A stretch of 64,000 nt of DNA, from positions 682,001 through 746,000 of the forward strand of contig NZ_JACCCV010000001.1 of NCBI RefSeq assembly GCF_013410115.1, in the 5' to 3' direction. Shown here in pieces: positions 1 to 8,650 of the stretch. The translations under genes were made by a program, and so were the position numbers. The notes beneath the pieces were generated by a model. That model saw nothing but the letters and a program-made list of their open reading frames with translations, was not told the origin of the DNA and made no database searches. This DNA is from Tunturiibacter gelidiferens. Lineage in GTDB: Bacteria > Acidobacteriota > Terriglobia > Terriglobales > Acidobacteriaceae. The number at the start of each line of letters is the position of its first letter. Position 1 is the stretch's first letter.

Positions 1-427
1 TCGTCTGCTTCGTGATGCCGCCGCCCAGACTCACATTGTCGTAAAACTCCAACATCGGAGATGATGCAACGATTCCGGGCACCTGATCGAGGACTTCACG
101 CATGTCGTCGAGCGTCATGTAGTCGGGCGTGCTCGTGTTCTCCGGGCCGCTGATGTTACCACCGCCATATTGCAGTTCCACCTTGTTAGGCCCGATGCTG
201 GTCAACTGGTCCAAGGCGTACTGCTTGCCGGTCGACCCGAGAGTTGCAACCAAAATAATCGACATAGAGCCGATGACCATACCCAGCATGGTGAGCAGAA
301 ACCGCGTCTTGCTTGCACGGAAGCTGTCGACGGCTAGCCTCGCGACCTCACTGAACATCATGGTCGAGCGCGCGCTGGCCAGCGTACGGTCGAATGAGCT
401 CGGTTTGGGAAGGTTCGTCGTCGCCAT
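1..427 (-). CDS. ABC transporter permease, MacB-like (partial, N-terminal part)
   Basis: Reading the minus strand from an ATG at 427 gives about 142 residues before the window ends, so only the N-terminal part is present. After a polar start of about 40 residues there is a membrane segment at about residues 43-64 (LLTMLGMVIGSMSIILV), followed by an extracytoplasmic stretch that includes GSTGKQYALDQLTSIGPNKV. This is the layout of MacB-type permeases, which work with a LolD/MacB ATPase in efflux or lipoprotein-type export across the envelope. The ATPase and the C-terminal FtsX-like domain would lie outside the window. The family call is firm; the substrate cannot be told. Confidence 0.8.
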   Translation of the reverse strand, partial: MATTNLPKPSSFDRTLASARSTMMFSEVARLAVDSFRASKTRFLLTMLGMVIGSMSIILVATLGSTGKQYALDQLTSIGPNKVELQYGGGNISGPENTSTPDYMTLDDMREVLDQVPGIVASSPMLEFYDNVSLGGGITKQT

Positions 428-662
428 TGGCTTAAACCATTAGACGCCTAACAGTATCGCAGCGGTGCATGCTTTCCTGCTAACCGAACTAACGTGGCGT
501 CTCGAGCTATAAACTATCCTAGTTTGACCCAGTTTGACTGGAGTTGGAATCGGCGACGTCGATCGACAGCTCAGCCATCAGGATCTGATTGGGCGGCCGA
601 GATCGCAGGGAAGTTCAAGCCTGCACAGTGACGGTACTCGCCGTAGCTTACAAGGAGCAGGA

Positions 663-2735
663 ATGAATCACGCATCGACTCTGGAGCTTCTTCACGCCAG
701 AGGAATCAGCCTCGGGACACTCTGCCTTCTCGTTTCGCTTATGTCCACTGCACAGTCCCAAACCCTCCAAAACACGCTCCTTCCGGCGCCGTCGAATATC
801 ACCGCCGGAAATGGCTCCATCGCCATCACGAAAGACTTCACAGTCTCCCTCCGCGGCGCGCACAACCCCATCCTCGAGGCAGCCACCCGTCGCACCCTCG
901 AGAGCCTCGAAAGAAACACCGGCATTCCAATCGGCAAAGATCTCCAGTCCCCAAGCCCCACCCTGACCATTCAGGTGCAAGACTCCACTGGCACGCGCCC
1001 CACGCTTGAAACCGACGAAGACTACTCCCTCAGCGCAACCTCCAGCAAAATTGTCCTCTGGGCCCAAACTATCTTCGGAGCCCTGCACGGTCTCGAAACC
1101 ATTCAGCAACTCGTACAGGCCGAAGACGGCCACTACGTCATCCCCGCAGTGGAGATCAACGACTCCCCCCGGTTCCCCTGGCGCGGTTTCATGCTCGACG
1201 TCAGCCGACACTTCATGCCTCTTCCGGTTGTCTATCGCACGCTCGACGCCATGGCCGCCGTCAAACTCAACGTCTTCCACTGGCACCTCACCGACGACCA
1301 GGGCTTCCGCATCGAAAGCAGACGCTTCCCCCTGCTCACTGCCAAGGGCTCCGACGGCCTCTTCTACACCCAGGATCAAGTTCGCGACGTCATCGCCTAC
1401 GCGAGCGCCCACGGCATCCGCGTCGTTCCCGAGTTCGACATTCCCGGCCACGTCACCAGCTGGCTCGTCGGAATGCCGCAGCTAGGCAGCGTCCAGCGCC
1501 CCTACGAGATCTCCCGCACCTTCGGTATCTGGGACGGCGCACTCGACCCCACCAGCGATAGCACCTACAAGTTCCTCGACGCCTTCATCGGCGAGATGTC
1601 CTCCCTCTTTCCCGACGAATATCTCCACCTCGGTGGTGACGAGAGCAACGGAGCCGATTGGAAGGCCAACCCCTCCATCGTTGCCTTCATGCACGCACAC
1701 AACATGAAGTCCACCGACGACCTGCAAAACTACTTCAGCACCCGCGTCCTCGCGCTCGTCCACCAACACCACAAGCAGATGGTCGGCTGGGACGAGATCC
1801 TCACCCCCGGCACTCCGAAAGACGCCGTCATCCAGAGCTGGCGAGGCGTTGAGTCGCTCGCCGTCGCCGCCAAACAAGGCAACCGCGGCATCCTCTCCGC
1901 GCCCTACTATCTCGACGGCATGAAGACCGCCGAGCAGATGTATCTAGACGATCCCATCCCCGACAACTCCACCCTCACCCCCGACCAGCAGAAGCTCATC
2001 CTCGGTGGCGAAGTCTGCATGTGGGCCGAACAAATCACCGCGCAGACCGTTGACTCCCGCGTCTGGCCTCGCACCGCCGCGCTCGCCGAACGCTTCTGGT
2101 CAACGCGCCAAACCCGCGATGTCGCCGACATGTATCGCCGCCTCGAGATCGAATCCATCCGGCTCGACGGCCTCGGCCTCACCCACATCTCTGGCCCAGA
2201 ATCCGGCTTGCGACAGCTCGCAGGAAGCGAAGACGCCGCCGCCCAACTCGCCGTGCTCATCTCCACGCTCTCTCCAGTCTCCTTCCACGAACGCTACGAG
2301 CAGCAGAAGACTTCACAGCTTACTCCCATGGGCAACGCCGTCGACTACACCCGCCCCGACCCACCCCTCCGCGAAGACCTGCGCCTCCTCGTCGACCGCT
2401 ACCTCCACAGCAGCGCGCCGGCCGACCGCGCCGCCGCCCACCAGCAACTTCAAATTCTCTTCCAGTCATGGATTGCCTCTGGCCCAGCGCTTGACGCCCT
2501 CGCCCCCGAGCACCCGAAGCTCAATCAACTCACCCTTCGCCGCACCCAGTTGACTCAGCTCGGCCAACTCGGAATCCAATCACTCGCATCCATCGAGTCC
2601 CACACGCCACCAACGACAACCTGGATCGAAGCGCAGAACACCCTCCTGAAGACAGCCGCAGACCACTCCGAACTAACCGACTTCGTCATCCTCCTACCCT
2701 TGCAACAACTGGTCGATACCGCCGGAAAGCATTAG
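663..2735 (+). CDS. Beta-N-acetylhexosaminidase, glycoside hydrolase family 20
   Basis: Secreted exo-hydrolase releasing terminal N-acetylglucosamine or N-acetylgalactosamine from chitin-like or peptidoglycan-type glycans. The ATG at 663 is chosen because an AAGGAG box lies just upstream and a signal peptide follows (GTLCLLVSLMSTAQS); the frame is open further upstream to 534. The 690-residue protein has the GH20b N-terminal domain, then the TIM barrel with FHWHLTDDQGFR near residue 205 and LHLGGDES with the catalytic Asp326-Glu327 pair used in substrate-assisted catalysis. The C-terminal 150 residues are helical and less conserved. It precedes a DUF72 gene on the same strand by 46 bp, so they may be cotranscribed. 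Confidence 0.93.
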   Translation: MNHASTLELLHARGISLGTLCLLVSLMSTAQSQTLQNTLLPAPSNITAGNGSIAITKDFTVSLRGAHNPILEAATRRTLESLERNTGIPIGKDLQSPSPTLTIQVQDSTGTRPTLETDEDYSLSATSSKIVLWAQTIFGALHGLETIQQLVQAEDGHYVIPAVEINDSPRFPWRGFMLDVSRHFMPLPVVYRTLDAMAAVKLNVFHWHLTDDQGFRIESRRFPLLTAKGSDGLFYTQDQVRDVIAYASAHGIRVVPEFDIPGHVTSWLVGMPQLGSVQRPYEISRTFGIWDGALDPTSDSTYKFLDAFIGEMSSLFPDEYLHLGGDESNGADWKANPSIVAFMHAHNMKSTDDLQNYFSTRVLALVHQHHKQMVGWDEILTPGTPKDAVIQSWRGVESLAVAAKQGNRGILSAPYYLDGMKTAEQMYLDDPIPDNSTLTPDQQKLILGGEVCMWAEQITAQTVDSRVWPRTAALAERFWSTRQTRDVADMYRRLEIESIRLDGLGLTHISGPESGLRQLAGSEDAAAQLAVLISTLSPVSFHERYEQQKTSQLTPMGNAVDYTRPDPPLREDLRLLVDRYLHSSAPADRAAAHQQLQILFQSWIASGPALDALAPEHPKLNQLTLRRTQLTQLGQLGIQSLASIESHTPPTTTWIEAQNTLLKTAADHSELTDFVILLPLQQLVDTAGKH

Positions 2736-2781
2736 TCCGGAGGTATCGCCGGCTCTGGACAGCTAGACGAAAGTAAGGTCA

Positions 2782-3522
2782 ATGGCATCGAACCGAAGCA
2801 TGAATCATCTGCGCATCGGCACGGCCGGCTGGAGCATCCCGAAGCAATACCTGGACGTCCCGCCGCAAGGAACCCATCTCAACCGCTACTCGCAAATCTT
2901 CAACTGCGCCGAGATCAACTCTTCCTTCTACCGCTCCCATCGCCTCTCCACCTGGGCCAAGTGGGCAGACTCAGTCCCCGAAGACTTCCAGTTCTCCGTC
3001 AAAGCTCCAAAGGCCATCACGCACGATGCGAAACTGGCCTGCGAACCCGCACAGTTACAAATCTTCCTCGCCGAAGCAAATACCCTTGCTCAAAGATTAG
3101 GCCCCATCCTCTTTCAACTCCCGCCCAGCTCCGCCTTCAACCCCGCTGTTGCCAAAGCCTTCTTCGCCAGGTTACGCGATCTCCACCAGGGAGCAATCGT
3201 CTTCGAACCTAGGCACTCCACCTGGTTCGTCTCTGAAGCCGATTACCTTCTCAATAGCTTCAGTATCTCAAGAGTAGCCGCCGATCCCGCCCGCGTCCCC
3301 GCAGCCGCCCAGGCCGCCGGTTGGAGTCAACTCCTCTACTGCCGTCTCCACGGCAGCCCTCATACCTACTACTCCGCCTACCCGGAATCCTATCTTCGCT
3401 CGCTCGCCGCAGCCATCGCCGCCCATAAGACAAGAGAGACGTGGTGCGTCTTCGACAACACAGCCTCAGGCGCAGCGTTTGGAGACGCCCAGATCCTCCA
3501 GCGCCTTCTCTCAGCCGCCTGA
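2782..3522 (+). CDS. DUF72 domain protein (YecE-like)
   Basis: A 246-residue cytoplasmic protein with the DUF72 signature near its start (RIGTAGWSIP) and the further conserved blocks EINSSFYR, FQFSVKAPKAITH and LGPILFQLPPS. DUF72 proteins have a TIM-barrel-like fold; their reaction is not established. The start at 2782 has TAAGGTC upstream; a second ATG lies six codons later, right before the conserved core. It follows the GH20 gene closely on the same strand and ends 18 bp before the convergent SGNH hydrolase. No function should be inferred from the neighbours alone. Confidence 0.88.
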   Translation: MASNRSMNHLRIGTAGWSIPKQYLDVPPQGTHLNRYSQIFNCAEINSSFYRSHRLSTWAKWADSVPEDFQFSVKAPKAITHDAKLACEPAQLQIFLAEANTLAQRLGPILFQLPPSSAFNPAVAKAFFARLRDLHQGAIVFEPRHSTWFVSEADYLLNSFSISRVAADPARVPAAAQAAGWSQLLYCRLHGSPHTYYSAYPESYLRSLAAAIAAHKTRETWCVFDNTASGAAFGDAQILQRLLSAA

Positions 3523-3540
3523 CTCGCCGGACCAATCAGC

Positions 3541-4374
3541 CTACCTACTCAGAGTCTTATCGATCGCCGCCTGCGCCAACGGCCCCATAATCGCGTACCC
3601 CTGCGCATTCGGATGCACGCCATCGAAGCTGAGGCCAGGCTTCATCCCGCCATCCTGCGTCACCATCGCAGAGTAGTAATCGAGATAAGTCACCGAGTGG
3701 TTCACGCAGTACCCTTTCAGCCAGTCATTCAGAGTCTTGATCTTCGGCGCGGGTGCGAGGCCCGTCCTCCACGGGTAGTCCGCCACTGGAAGAATGGACG
3801 CGGCAATCACCCGAATCCCGTTCGCCTTCGCCAGATCGATCATCGACCGAAAGTTATCCTCAGTCATCTGCGGCGTCATCGGCCCCGTATTCCCGGCGAC
3901 GTCATTGGTTCCCGCCAGAATCACCACCACCGCCGGATGCAGATCGATCACATCCTGCCGGAACCGCACCACCATCTGCGGCGTGGTCTGTCCGCTGATC
4001 CCCCGATTCACATACCGCTTCTCCGGAAAGAACTCCCCCGTACCCGCCTGCCGGCCCCAGCTATCCGTGATCGAGTCCCCATAAAACACCACCCGCTGCT
4101 CCCCCGCCGCCACCGGAGCCAACGCTGCGTTCTCCGCCCGATATCGTCCCAACTGCGGCCAGTCCGCCAGCTTCGCCTCCATCTCGGCGATCTGCTTCGC
4201 CGTCTCATCCGGTGGCGAAACCGGGGGCACCGGAGCCGAAGTCTGCACAACCGCCGGAGTTTGAGCCGGCGTAGGAGTCCCCTCAGTCGTGCCTGTACCA
4301 CCAACCTGACCATGCGCCTTCCCACTGCCCCAGGCTACACACCCCGCTAAAACCACCCACACAGCAAGCCTCAT
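3541..4374 (-). CDS. Exported SGNH/GDSL-type esterase
   Basis: A 277-residue protein with a signal peptide (residues 1-22), a Pro/Thr-rich linker to about residue 55 and an SGNH hydrolase domain. Block I is VVFYGDSITDSWG with catalytic Ser101; the glycine block is in NRGISGQT; block III is LAGTNDV; block V is FDGVHPNAQGY with Asp251 and His254. All catalytic elements are intact. SGNH proteins of this type de-esterify carbohydrates, lipids or cell-wall polymers; the substrate is not visible here. GGAGGG precedes the ATG at 4374. It is transcribed towards the DUF72 gene, away from the sugar isomerase gene at 4466, so the upstream region 4375-4465 must hold divergent promoters. Confidence 0.9.
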   Translation of the reverse strand: MRLAVWVVLAGCVAWGSGKAHGQVGGTGTTEGTPTPAQTPAVVQTSAPVPPVSPPDETAKQIAEMEAKLADWPQLGRYRAENAALAPVAAGEQRVVFYGDSITDSWGRQAGTGEFFPEKRYVNRGISGQTTPQMVVRFRQDVIDLHPAVVVILAGTNDVAGNTGPMTPQMTEDNFRSMIDLAKANGIRVIAASILPVADYPWRTGLAPAPKIKTLNDWLKGYCVNHSVTYLDYYSAMVTQDGGMKPGLSFDGVHPNAQGYAIMGPLAQAAIDKTLSR

Positions 4375-4465
4375 CTAAACCCTCCAGTCGTCTCAAATTC
4401 TAGCCGAACACCCACCGAACCCCTTCCGTTACACCACCAACCCTCCCGCTGCTGTACCTTAAGAC

Positions 4466-5335
4466 ATGATGCAAACCGGACTCTCTACCCACGTCTTCCT
4501 CCCGCAACGCCTGCACCCCGGCCTGCTCGACGCTCTCCACAAATCCGGCGCTCAGGTCATCGAGCTCTTCGCCGCCCGCCATCACTTCGACTACGCCGAC
4601 CGCGCCGCCGTCCGCGACATCGCCACCTGGTTCCGCAACACCGGCGTTGGAGCCACACTTCACCAGCCGCTCTACATCGCCGATCGCGCCGACGCCCAGT
4701 GGTCCCGCCACGTCGCCCCCAACCTCAACCTCATCGACCCCGAGAAGTCCCGCCGCATCTCCGCCATGGACGAGGTCAAGCGCGCCCTCGAGTCCGCCGA
4801 GCAGATTCCTATCTCTGCCTGCACTCTCCATCTCGGCCACAAGGACGACGCCTGGAACCTCCGCGCCCTCGAGAACTCCCTCACCGCCATCGAGCACCTC
4901 AAGGCCTTCGCGCACCCACTCGGCGTCCGCATCCTGCTCGAAAACCTCCAGAACGAGATCACCACCCCCGAGCATCTCCTCGAAATCCTCAAGGTCGGCC
5001 ACTTCGACCGCGTCGGCGTTACCCTCGACATCGGTCACGCCCACCTCGCTGCCCCCGAGAACAGCAAGGGAATCGACGAAGCCTTCGAGCTCCTCAAGCC
5101 CCGCATCGCCGAACTCCACCTCCACGACAACCTCGGCCAAAAAGACGACCACCTCTGGCCCGGCACCGCAGGCATCGACTGGAAGAACATCGCGAAGCAC
5201 ATCGCGACGCTGCCGGCCAACACCCCCGGCATCCTCGAGATCGCCCACGAACTAGAAGAAACTCCCGAATCCGCCACTACCAAAGCTACCCAAGCTTTCG
5301 ACCTCCTCAAGCGAGCCGCTGAAGCCGCTGTATAG
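4466..5335 (+). CDS. Sugar phosphate isomerase/epimerase-like TIM-barrel protein
   Basis: 289 residues of the xylose-isomerase-like TIM barrel superfamily (AP-endonuclease 2 fold). Typical strand ends are visible: VIELFAARHHF, ACTLHLGHKDD, ILLENLQNE, VGVTLDIGHAHLA, IAELHLHDN and GILEIAHELEE. The conserved Glu, Asp and His residues at these ends are those that bind a divalent metal in the family. Two ATG codons are adjacent (4466 and 4469) and either could start. The substrate is unknown; inosose or hydroxypyruvate-type isomerases share the fold. It sits 52 bp upstream of asnS on the same strand. Confidence 0.82.
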   Translation: MMQTGLSTHVFLPQRLHPGLLDALHKSGAQVIELFAARHHFDYADRAAVRDIATWFRNTGVGATLHQPLYIADRADAQWSRHVAPNLNLIDPEKSRRISAMDEVKRALESAEQIPISACTLHLGHKDDAWNLRALENSLTAIEHLKAFAHPLGVRILLENLQNEITTPEHLLEILKVGHFDRVGVTLDIGHAHLAAPENSKGIDEAFELLKPRIAELHLHDNLGQKDDHLWPGTAGIDWKNIAKHIATLPANTPGILEIAHELEETPESATTKATQAFDLLKRAAEAAV

Positions 5336-5387
5336 AAAAAGTCAGTCCCGATAATTAGCACCTGTCACAGGCACAAACAAGGAACCA

Positions 5388-6746
5388 ATGAGCGAATATG
5401 TAACCCCCACCAGCAAAACCTCCGCACCCATCACCACTATCTCCTCACTCTCCGCGCACGAAGGCCAGACCATCACCCTCCGCGGCTGGCTGTACAACCT
5501 CCGCGCCTCGGGCAAGCTCCTCTTCCCCATCTTCCGCGACGGCACCGGCACGATCCAGGGCATCGTCCCCAAAGCCGCAGTCTCGGAAGAGGTCTTCAAC
5601 ACACTGAAAGAATTAACCCTCGAATCTTCCCTCACCGTCACCGGCAAGGTCCGCGCCGACGCGAGGGCCCCCTCCGGCTACGAGCTCGACGTCGAGAGCA
5701 TCGAAGTCCTCCAACGCGTCCCCGAAGACACCCCATTCCCCATCTCTCTCAAAGAGCACGGCGTCGACTTCCTCATGGAGCACCGCCACCTCTGGCTCCG
5801 CACCCCGCGCCAGTCCGCCATCCTTCGCGTCAGGGCCACCATCATGCGCGCGGCTTCAGAGTATTTTGATACCAACGGCTTCATCCGCACCGACCCACCC
5901 ATCCTCACCCCCAACGCCTGCGAAGGCACCTCCGAGCTCTTCGAGATGGACTACTTCGACGACGACAAGGCCTACCTCACCCAGTCCGGCCAGCTCTACA
6001 TCGAAGCGACTGCACTCGCTCTCGGCAAGGTCTACAGCTTCGGTCCCACCTTCCGCGCTGAAAAATCCAAGACTCGCCGCCACCTCACCGAGTTCTGGAT
6101 GATCGAACCCGAGGTTGCCTTCCTCGAGCTCGACGGCCTCATGAACCTCGCCGAAGGCTTCATCACCCACATCGTCACCCGCGTCCTTGAGTCGCACCGC
6201 GCCGACCTCAAGGTCATCGGCAAAGACATTGCCAAGCTCGAAGCCGTCGTAGGAACCTTCCCCCGCCTAAGTTACGACGAAGCCCACGCCATGCTCGACG
6301 AAGCCTTCAAAGCCGGCAAGCTCGAAGCTCCTCACAAATACGGCGACGACTTCGGCAGCCCAGACGAGACCTACATCTCCTCTCAGTTCGACAAGCCCGT
6401 CATGATCCACCGCTACCCCGCTGCCTTCAAGGCCTTCTACATGCAGCCCGACCCGCTCGACCCCACCAAGGCCCTCTGCGTCGACGTCCTCGCCCCCGAG
6501 GGCTACGGCGAGATCATCGGCGGCTCCCAGCGCATCGACAGCTACGACCTCCTCAAGTCCCGCATCGAAGAGCACAACCTCCCGCTCGACGCCTTCCAGT
6601 GGTATCTCGACCTGCGCAAGTACGGCAGCGTCCCTCACGCCGGCTTCGGCATGGGCATCGAGCGCGCCGTAGCCTGGATCTGCGGCCTCGACCACGTCCG
6701 CGAGACCATCCCCTTCGCCCGCACCCTCAACCGTATCTATCCGTAG
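5388..6746 (+). CDS. asnS: Asparagine--tRNA ligase
   Basis: A 452-residue class II aminoacyl-tRNA synthetase charging tRNA-Asn with asparagine in the cytoplasm. An OB-fold anticodon-binding domain occupies about residues 20-110 ([16 protein letters not shown]). The catalytic domain carries motif 2 ([19 protein letters not shown]) and motif 3 ([16 protein letters not shown]). AAGGAACC lies just before the ATG at 5388. The last 20 codons (from 6687) are repeated at 7261-7320, after the next gene; see the repeat entries. The protein is full length, so this copy of the 3' end is functional. Confidence 0.97.
   Translation: MSEYVTPTSKTSAPITTISSLSAHEGQTITLRGWLYNLRASGKLLFPIFRDGTGTIQGIVPKAAVSEEVFNTLKELTLESSLTVTGKVRADARAPSGYELDVESIEVLQRVPEDTPFPISLKEHGVDFLMEHRHLWLRTPRQSAILRVRATIMRAASEYFDTNGFIRTDPPILTPNACEGTSELFEMDYFDDDKAYLTQSGQLYIEATALALGKVYSFGPTFRAEKSKTRRHLTEFWMIEPEVAFLELDGLMNLAEGFITHIVTRVLESHRADLKVIGKDIAKLEAVVGTFPRLSYDEAHAMLDEAFKAGKLEAPHKYGDDFGSPDETYISSQFDKPVMIHRYPAAFKAFYMQPDPLDPTKALCVDVLAPEGYGEIIGGSQRIDSYDLLKSRIEEHNLPLDAFQWYLDLRKYGSVPHAGFGMGIERAVAWICGLDHVRETIPFARTLNRIYP
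6682..6745 (+). repeat. asnS 3'-end direct repeat, copy 1
   Basis: About 64 bp covering the last 20 codons and most of the stop codon of asnS. It matches 7258-7321 with roughly six or seven base changes. Most changes are at third codon positions and the encoded C-terminus ([20 protein letters not shown]) is the same in both copies. Confidence 0.9.
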
Positions 6747-6764
6747 ACGAGCCTCGCTTTTGCT

Positions 6765-6789
6765 GTCATCCTGAGCGCAGCGAGGGATC
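6765..6789 (+). repeat. Short intergenic repeat of the CATCCTGAGCGCAGCGAGG type
   Basis: The sequence TCATCCTGAGCGCAGCGAGG lies between asnS and the next start codon. From general knowledge, closely related short sequences are scattered through acidobacterial genomes; only this one clear copy was seen in the window. Its GAGGGATC end is placed where a ribosome binding site for the gene at 6793 would be. Confidence 0.35.
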
Positions 6790-6792
6790 CCG

Positions 6793-7245
6793 ATGAGTTC
6801 AGCACCACCGCCACCGATTCAGGCTTTCAGCCAAGAAGTTCAGAGCGTCCGAATTCCAGTCGGTGGCTGGCTGCTTTACTTCTGTATTTCACTAACGATT
6901 TTGGGCCCGATCACTATGGTCGGATGGATGCAAAAGACCTCATCGCCCATATTGATCGCCGTTTACGGCAGCCTTGCTTTGACGAGCTTCGTGGCTGGAC
7001 TGGTCACATGGGCGAGAATATCTTCCGCTTTCCTGTGGCTCCGAATTGCTCTCACTGCGCGCTTGCTGTACGCAATTTTTCAGGTCTATTTCGCCGCAAG
7101 AGCAGCTCGTGGCCCGTCGACCAACTCAGATTTTGTGAAACAAGAAATTACGAGCGCGACAATCAATATTTTTCTAGTTGCGATTTTGTTCTTCTATTTC
7201 CGCTTCTCCTCGCGCGTTCAGAAAACGTTTGGGCGAAATATCTGA
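6793..7245 (+). CDS. DUF2569-like membrane protein
   Basis: A 150-residue protein with about four hydrophobic membrane segments. The first (VGGWLLYFCISLTILGP) resembles the conserved GGWLLLF start of DUF2569 proteins, which have no established function. Codon use is less GC-rich at third positions than in asnS, and the gene is boxed between two copies of the asnS 3' end, so it was probably acquired together with the second copy. The ATG at 6793 has only a GAGGGATC sequence upstream, from a short dispersed repeat. A second frame in the same DNA (6924-7322) ends in the copied asnS C-terminus, but its front part is an artefact. Confidence 0.6.
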   Translation: MSSAPPPPIQAFSQEVQSVRIPVGGWLLYFCISLTILGPITMVGWMQKTSSPILIAVYGSLALTSFVAGLVTWARISSAFLWLRIALTARLLYAIFQVYFAARAARGPSTNSDFVKQEITSATINIFLVAILFFYFRFSSRVQKTFGRNI

Positions 7246-7257
7246 ATAAGAAAAGAG

Positions 7258-7321
7258 GCGGCCTCGACCACGTCCGCGAAACCATCCCTTTCGCCCGCAC
7301 CCTCAACAGAATCTACCCTTA
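7258..7321 (+). repeat. asnS 3'-end direct repeat, copy 2 (orphan)
   Basis: Second copy of the asnS 3' end, starting at the same codon as copy 1 and ending in a stop codon, but with no asnS body in front of it. Differences from copy 1 include gag/gaa, ccc/cct, cgt/aga, tat/tac and ccg/cct, all synonymous. That pattern suggests the two ends diverged as coding sequence, for example in two different genomes, before being brought together. Confidence 0.88.
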
Positions 7322-7424
7322 GTGGCCGTATCTTCCGTACCATCAAAATCTCTACCAAGCTTGCAAGCTCTCACCGTCCGCAAACTGCATCCAACGATCT
7401 CAGGAAAAAACCTGGGACCATCAG

Positions 7425-8507
7425 ATGCCTCGAAAGAAACAACTACAATCCGTCACCGATCCTGCGGAGTCCGCGAAAGCCGCAGGACTGCGCTACGTCA
7501 CTGACACGAAACCTGGAATCCAGCGCAGACCATGGCGCAAGACTTTCCGCTACTTCGACGCCGAGAGAACGCCTGTGCGTGATGTCGAAACCTTAGCTCG
7601 AATCAAATCCCTCGTCATCCCTCCGGCATGGACAGAGGTGTGGATCTGCCCCAGTCCAAAAGGACATCTCCAGGTCACCGGCCGCGACGCAAGAGGGAGA
7701 AAGCAGAGCCGCTATCATCCTCGCTGGCGCGAAGTCCGTGACGAAACCAAGTACGAGCGCATGGTCATCTTCGGAGCAGCTCTACCAGCTATCCGAGAGC
7801 GCGTAGAACAAGATCTCTCAATCCCAGGGCTGCCTCGTCCAAAGGTACTCGCCACCATCGTTCGTCTCATGGAGACAACGCTCATCCGCGTCGGCAACGA
7901 GGAGTACGCCCGACAAAACCACTCCTACGGCCTAACGACGATGCGAAATAAACACGTCGACATCGAAGGTTCGACCGTGACCTTCAACTTCCAGGGAAAG
8001 AGCGGAGTCAAACACACGGTCGACATCACCGACCGTCGCATCGCAAAGATCGTGGAGCGCTGCCAGGACATACCCGGATACGAGCTATTCCAATACGTCG
8101 ACAAAGACGGCACACAACACTCGATTGACTCATCCGACGTCAATGAATACTTGCGTGAGATCTCAGGACAGGACTTCACCGCCAAGGACTTTCGCACCTG
8201 GGCCGGAACCGTTCTCGCCTGCGAGCTGCTCTATGAGTTCGAGGCATTCGATTCCGAAACCCAGGCCAAACGAAACGTAGTTCAGGCAATTAAATCCGTA
8301 GCCGCGCGACTCGGCAACACACCATCCGTCTGCAGAAAATGCTACGTGCACCCCGCAGTGCTCGACTCCTACATGAGCGGAGCGATGCTGCAAAGAGTGA
8401 AGCGCCGCGTTCAAGAGACAGACGCCGACCTTCCCAGGGCGCTTCAGCAGCAGGAACTCGACTTGCTCAATCTTTTGCGCCATCAAGTTGATCTGGCAGT
8501 TGCCTAA
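7425..8507 (+). CDS. DNA topoisomerase IB (poxvirus/eukaryote-like bacterial type)
   Basis: 360 residues, the usual size for bacterial topoisomerase IB, which relaxes positive and negative supercoils through a 3'-phosphotyrosyl intermediate without ATP. The N-terminal domain holds LARIKSLVIPPAWTEVWIC. The catalytic domain has the arginine/lysine motifs LIRVGNEEYARQN, FNFQGKSGVKH and FRTWAGTVLA. The active-site tyrosine is Tyr316 in YVHPAVLDSYMSG. All key residues are present. These enzymes are patchily distributed in bacteria and often acquired horizontally. The gene stands alone after the asnS duplication. Confidence 0.94.
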   Translation: MPRKKQLQSVTDPAESAKAAGLRYVTDTKPGIQRRPWRKTFRYFDAERTPVRDVETLARIKSLVIPPAWTEVWICPSPKGHLQVTGRDARGRKQSRYHPRWREVRDETKYERMVIFGAALPAIRERVEQDLSIPGLPRPKVLATIVRLMETTLIRVGNEEYARQNHSYGLTTMRNKHVDIEGSTVTFNFQGKSGVKHTVDITDRRIAKIVERCQDIPGYELFQYVDKDGTQHSIDSSDVNEYLREISGQDFTAKDFRTWAGTVLACELLYEFEAFDSETQAKRNVVQAIKSVAARLGNTPSVCRKCYVHPAVLDSYMSGAMLQRVKRRVQETDADLPRALQQQELDLLNLLRHQVDLAVA

Positions 8508-8650
8508 AGCACCGACTTCCGCTCGCCGCCATCCAGTTGAAATCCATACATTGGACGTGCTGAAAATCTCCGTCAAAAAAGAATTCACAATCTTGCGTGT
8601 CTTCCGAAGCCGAGCGTAGAGTGGCGATGCCCAAAAGGAGGGCTCCCCAC

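Noticed and set aside
6924..7322. A 132-codon frame ending in the asnS C-terminus
   Set aside because: The end is the copied asnS 3' end, but the front part overlaps the DUF2569-like gene in another frame and resembles no protein.
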